Of a stretch of 64,000 nt of DNA, positions 61,495-64,000 are shown in pieces; the first letter of the stretch is position 1; every line of letters begins with the position of its first letter. The translations under genes were made by a program, and so were the position numbers. The notes under the pieces are model-generated. The model saw only the letters and a program-made list of their open reading frames with translations. It made no database searches and was not told the origin of the DNA. Source of the DNA: Azospirillum ramasamyi (GTDB lineage Bacteria; Pseudomonadota; Alphaproteobacteria; Azospirillales; Azospirillaceae). Location: NCBI RefSeq assembly GCF_003233655.1, contig NZ_CP029830.1, forward strand, positions 484,501 through 548,500, written 5' to 3'.

Positions 61495-64000
61495 GCGCCG
61501 CCGACGGCGCGAGCGCCACCGCCTTCCAGCTTCTGCCCCTGAAGCCCTTCCAGCAGAGGGCCTCCGACACGGCGCTCCGGGTGATCCTCGACACCGCCGC
61601 CAAGATCGAGGCCGACCCGGCCCGGCGCCGGGCCATCGCGCTCGCCCAGGGCGTCACGCTGCTCCGCTCGCCGACCGGTAGCGGCAAGACGCTCACCATC
61701 GGCCGCACACTGGAGCGCGCGGTGGGGGCGCTGCCCCGCAAGGCCGTCTGGTTCTGGTTCACCCCGTACTCCGGCCTCGTGCGGCAGTCCCGCGACGCCC
61801 TGGCGGCGCAGTGCCCCGGCCTGCGCCTGCGCGACCTGGCGACCGACCGGCTGCCTCGCGGCACGCGGGACGGCGACGTCTTCGTGATGACCTGGGCCAG
61901 CGTGGCGTCGGCCACCAAGGAGGCGAAGCTCGCCCGCCAGGAGGGGGAGCTCCTGCCCAGCATCGACCTGCTCGTCGCCGCCCTGCGCGCCGACGGCTGG
62001 CTCATCGGCGCGGTCATCGACGAGGGCCACCTCAATTTCGGCACCAACGCCCGCCAGGCGGCCGACTTCTACCTGGGCGTCCTCCAGCCCGACGTCACCA
62101 TGATCGCAACGGCGACGCCGCGCGACGAGCAGCTGGAGCGCTTCGAGCGGGTGGCCGGGATCGGCCGCGTCAACCGCATCGAGGTGAGCCGGGACGACGC
62201 CGTGCGGGCCTGCCTGAACAAGCCCGGCGTCAAGGCCGTCCACTTCCGGCCGGACGAGCGCGACGCCTCGCTGCTCGACATGGAGGAGGTCGCCGTCGTC
62301 GCGGGCCTCGCGCGCCACCGCATCATCCGCAAGGCGCTGGCCGACGCCGGGGTCGCGATGGTGCCGCTGCTCATGATCCAGGTCGACAACGACGCCAGGG
62401 ACAAGGTGGACCCGGTCGCGAAGGTGCGGGACATCCTGGTGGCCAACGGCGTCGACCGGGACGCCATCGCCGCGCACACCTCCGGCGAGCCGGATCCCTA
62501 CTTCCACACGCTGGCCTACGACGAGACCAAGGAAGTCCTGATCTTCAAGGTCGCCGCCGCGACCGGCTTCGACGCTCCCCGCGCCTGGACTCTTGTCTCG
62601 CTGCGCAAGGCGATCGGCGTCGAGTTCGGGCTCCAGGTGCTCGGGCGCATCATGCGGGTGGACCCCCGCGTCCAGCACCTGCACGCCTTCGCCTCCGACC
62701 CGCCCCGGCCGCCGGACGGCGTCCTCGACTACGGCTACGTCTTCCTCGCCAACCCGGCCCAGCAGGTCGGCATCGCCTCGGCCGCCGACGAGCTCAAGAC
62801 CATCCGGGACAGCATCGAGACGGTCACCGACAACGTCGTCGTCGTCGAGTTCGGCGGCTCCAGGGTGGCCCTGGTGAACCCGGACGGCGGCTTCGCCGAG
62901 CTCCTCGATCCCCCCGCGCCGGGCGGCGGCGAGGCGGCTGGCGCCGACGACACGGCGGGCCGGGTGCGGGCGGCGGCGCTGCGGGTCCAGGGCTCGCTGG
63001 ACATCGCCCTGCATGACGCGCGGCGGCCGCCCGGATTCGGCGGCCGCGCCCACCAGGCGGCCGAGGAGGGCTGGGGGCTGGCGGTGCAGGACGCCCCGGC
63101 GGCCGCGGCCGGGCGGCCGGGCCGCGTCAGCTACCCGCTGCGGGCCGACCTCCGCTTCCCCCGGGCGCTCGCCCGCGAGGTCATGCCGCGCTCCATGGAC
63201 GGCCTGGTCCAGGGCATCGCCCGCCGCATCAGGATCGACGACGGCGCGATCGCCCTGGTGAACCGGACCATGGGCAAGGTGCTGGTCACCGAGGAGGACG
63301 TCTTCGAGGCCGCGCGGACCACCGAGCGCGCCAACGTGCCGCTCTCCAACCTGCGCATCGCGCAGCAGGCGCAGATGGCCTTCCGGTTTAACGAGAGCAT
63401 CGACGACCGGGACCTCAAGCCCGCCCTGCTGGAGCGACTGCGCCGGGAGCTCGACGATCGCGGCCACGCGGTCCCCGGCGAGCGCGACCTGCGGCGCGCG
63501 GTCGACCTGCTGGCGATGGCCCGCCCCGACCTGCTGCACGACGCCTGCCGCGCGTGCCTGGCGCAGGTGGTGGAGATCCGGCAGGACGAGGAGATCCCGG
63601 CCTTCTACGAGGGCCCCGACCTGCTCGAGCGCGCCGACAAGGGCCTCTACGGCGTCTTCCCGGCCGACATGAACGAGGAGGAGCTCGCCTTCGCGCGCCT
63701 GCTCGACCAGGACCAGACCGGGACGGTGCTGTGGTGGCTGCGCAACGTGGAGAACGCCCGGTGGGCGGTCACCATCGTGCTGCCGAACGGGCGTCGGCAT
63801 TTCCCCGACTTCGTCGTCGGCGTCGACGCCCGGCGGAAGTCCAGGGACGGCATCGCCCTGGCCGAGGTGAAGGACGACGGCCGGACCGGGCGCCTGTTCA
63901 GCACGGTGAACACCGACAAGGTGCGCACCGAGCACCGGGAGTACCGGTCGGCGCTAATGGTGTTCAGGAACGACCGTGGCCAGTGGTTCAACGTGGCCTA
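61491..64000 (+). CDS. Type III restriction subunit (Res), partial at the window edge
   Basis: Open from ATG 61491 to the end of the window (836 codons, no stop), so the C-terminus is missing. LLRSPTGSGKTLTIGRTL is Walker A, WLIGAVIDEGHLNFG the DEAH-like box II, TMIATATPRD motif III, and VLGRIMRVDPRVQHLHAF motif VI. Near codon 770-780 HFPDFVVGVDARRK and GIALAEVKDDG give the D and ExK of a PD-(D/E)XK nuclease domain. It is coupled to mod by ATGA. Together they form a type III restriction-modification system. Confidence 0.85.
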   Translation, partial: MSAADGASATAFQLLPLKPFQQRASDTALRVILDTAAKIEADPARRRAIALAQGVTLLRSPTGSGKTLTIGRTLERAVGALPRKAVWFWFTPYSGLVRQSRDALAAQCPGLRLRDLATDRLPRGTRDGDVFVMTWASVASATKEAKLARQEGELLPSIDLLVAALRADGWLIGAVIDEGHLNFGTNARQAADFYLGVLQPDVTMIATATPRDEQLERFERVAGIGRVNRIEVSRDDAVRACLNKPGVKAVHFRPDERDASLLDMEEVAVVAGLARHRIIRKALADAGVAMVPLLMIQVDNDARDKVDPVAKVRDILVANGVDRDAIAAHTSGEPDPYFHTLAYDETKEVLIFKVAAATGFDAPRAWTLVSLRKAIGVEFGLQVLGRIMRVDPRVQHLHAFASDPPRPPDGVLDYGYVFLANPAQQVGIASAADELKTIRDSIETVTDNVVVVEFGGSRVALVNPDGGFAELLDPPAPGGGEAAGADDTAGRVRAAALRVQGSLDIALHDARRPPGFGGRAHQAAEEGWGLAVQDAPAAAAGRPGRVSYPLRADLRFPRALAREVMPRSMDGLVQGIARRIRIDDGAIALVNRTMGKVLVTEEDVFEAARTTERANVPLSNLRIAQQAQMAFRFNESIDDRDLKPALLERLRRELDDRGHAVPGERDLRRAVDLLAMARPDLLHDACRACLAQVVEIRQDEEIPAFYEGPDLLERADKGLYGVFPADMNEEELAFARLLDQDQTGTVLWWLRNVENARWAVTIVLPNGRRHFPDFVVGVDARRKSRDGIALAEVKDDGRTGRLFSTVNTDKVRTEHREYRSALMVFRNDRGQWFNVA

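Noticed and set aside
61398..63935. 845-codon minus-strand open frame
   Set aside because: It is antisense to the restriction subunit, which has helicase motifs; very high GC leaves the complementary frame open and its protein is low-complexity Gly/Asp/Val/His-rich.
1..64000. tRNA, rRNA or CRISPR arrays
   Set aside because: No T-arm-like GTTCGANTC context with matching acceptor stem, no rRNA signature and no regularly spaced repeat array were seen by eye.

Overview
The window looks like an accessory replicon (large plasmid or chromid) or genomic island of a high-GC alphaproteobacterium, probably in the Azospirillum/Rhodospirillales range. This placement is an inference from the MucR/Ros regulator, an alphaproteobacterial LexA box (GAAC-N7-GAAC) in front of an imuA-imuB-dnaE2 cassette, the overall codon use and the IS content. 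I saw no tRNA, rRNA or CRISPR array.

Layout. 1-3.9 kb: a compact operon of two glycine-zipper membrane-type proteins, a DUF429 RNase H-like protein and a PD-(D/E)XK nuclease, followed at 4.4 kb by a second PD-(D/E)XK-type gene. 5.2-9.0 kb: a plasmid replication module (ribbon-helix-helix protein, ColE2-type Rep, small genes, repeated operator-like sites). 9.1-14.9 kb: an IncI/Dot-type conjugation gene (TraX-TraY/DotA-like) split by an intact IS66 element with a perfect 8-bp target duplication. 15-21 kb: small membrane, secreted and regulatory genes, with a 24-bp repeat in two copies. 21.3-26.9 kb: SOS mutagenesis cassette, then an IS5/IS427-type element. 27.8-32.8 kb: envelope and stress genes (DedA, M48 protease, YciF-like, aldo/keto reductase with a divergent LysR).

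33-46 kb is a heavily remodelled defence and maturation region. It holds a decayed IS5-family transposase, a low-GC Septu-like ATPase/HNH pair, a truncated His-Xaa-Ser maturation locus (hxsD and the start of hxsB), and a HEXXH peptidase split by an intact IS21 element with a 5-bp duplication. After these come three HNH nuclease genes, one of them a methyltransferase-HNH fusion, plus a membrane protein.

46-50.4 kb: LysR/tautomerase, a dehalogenase-like hydrolase and a secreted nuclease. 50.4-56.9 kb: a tight biosynthetic operon under a divergent Lrp-type regulator (GHMP kinase, cysteine-synthase-like PLP enzyme, ATP-grasp ligase, EamA exporter, argininosuccinate-lyase-like enzyme), probably making and exporting an amino-acid-derived small molecule. 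57-64 kb: a RadC-like protein with an altered metal motif, an XRE regulator, a secreted DRGH nuclease and a type III restriction-modification pair that runs off the right edge.

The best candidates for undescribed systems are the four-gene operon at the left edge, the methyltransferase-HNH cluster, the peptidase-hxsDB locus and the small-molecule operon. All identifications come from reading motifs by eye; no database search was run.
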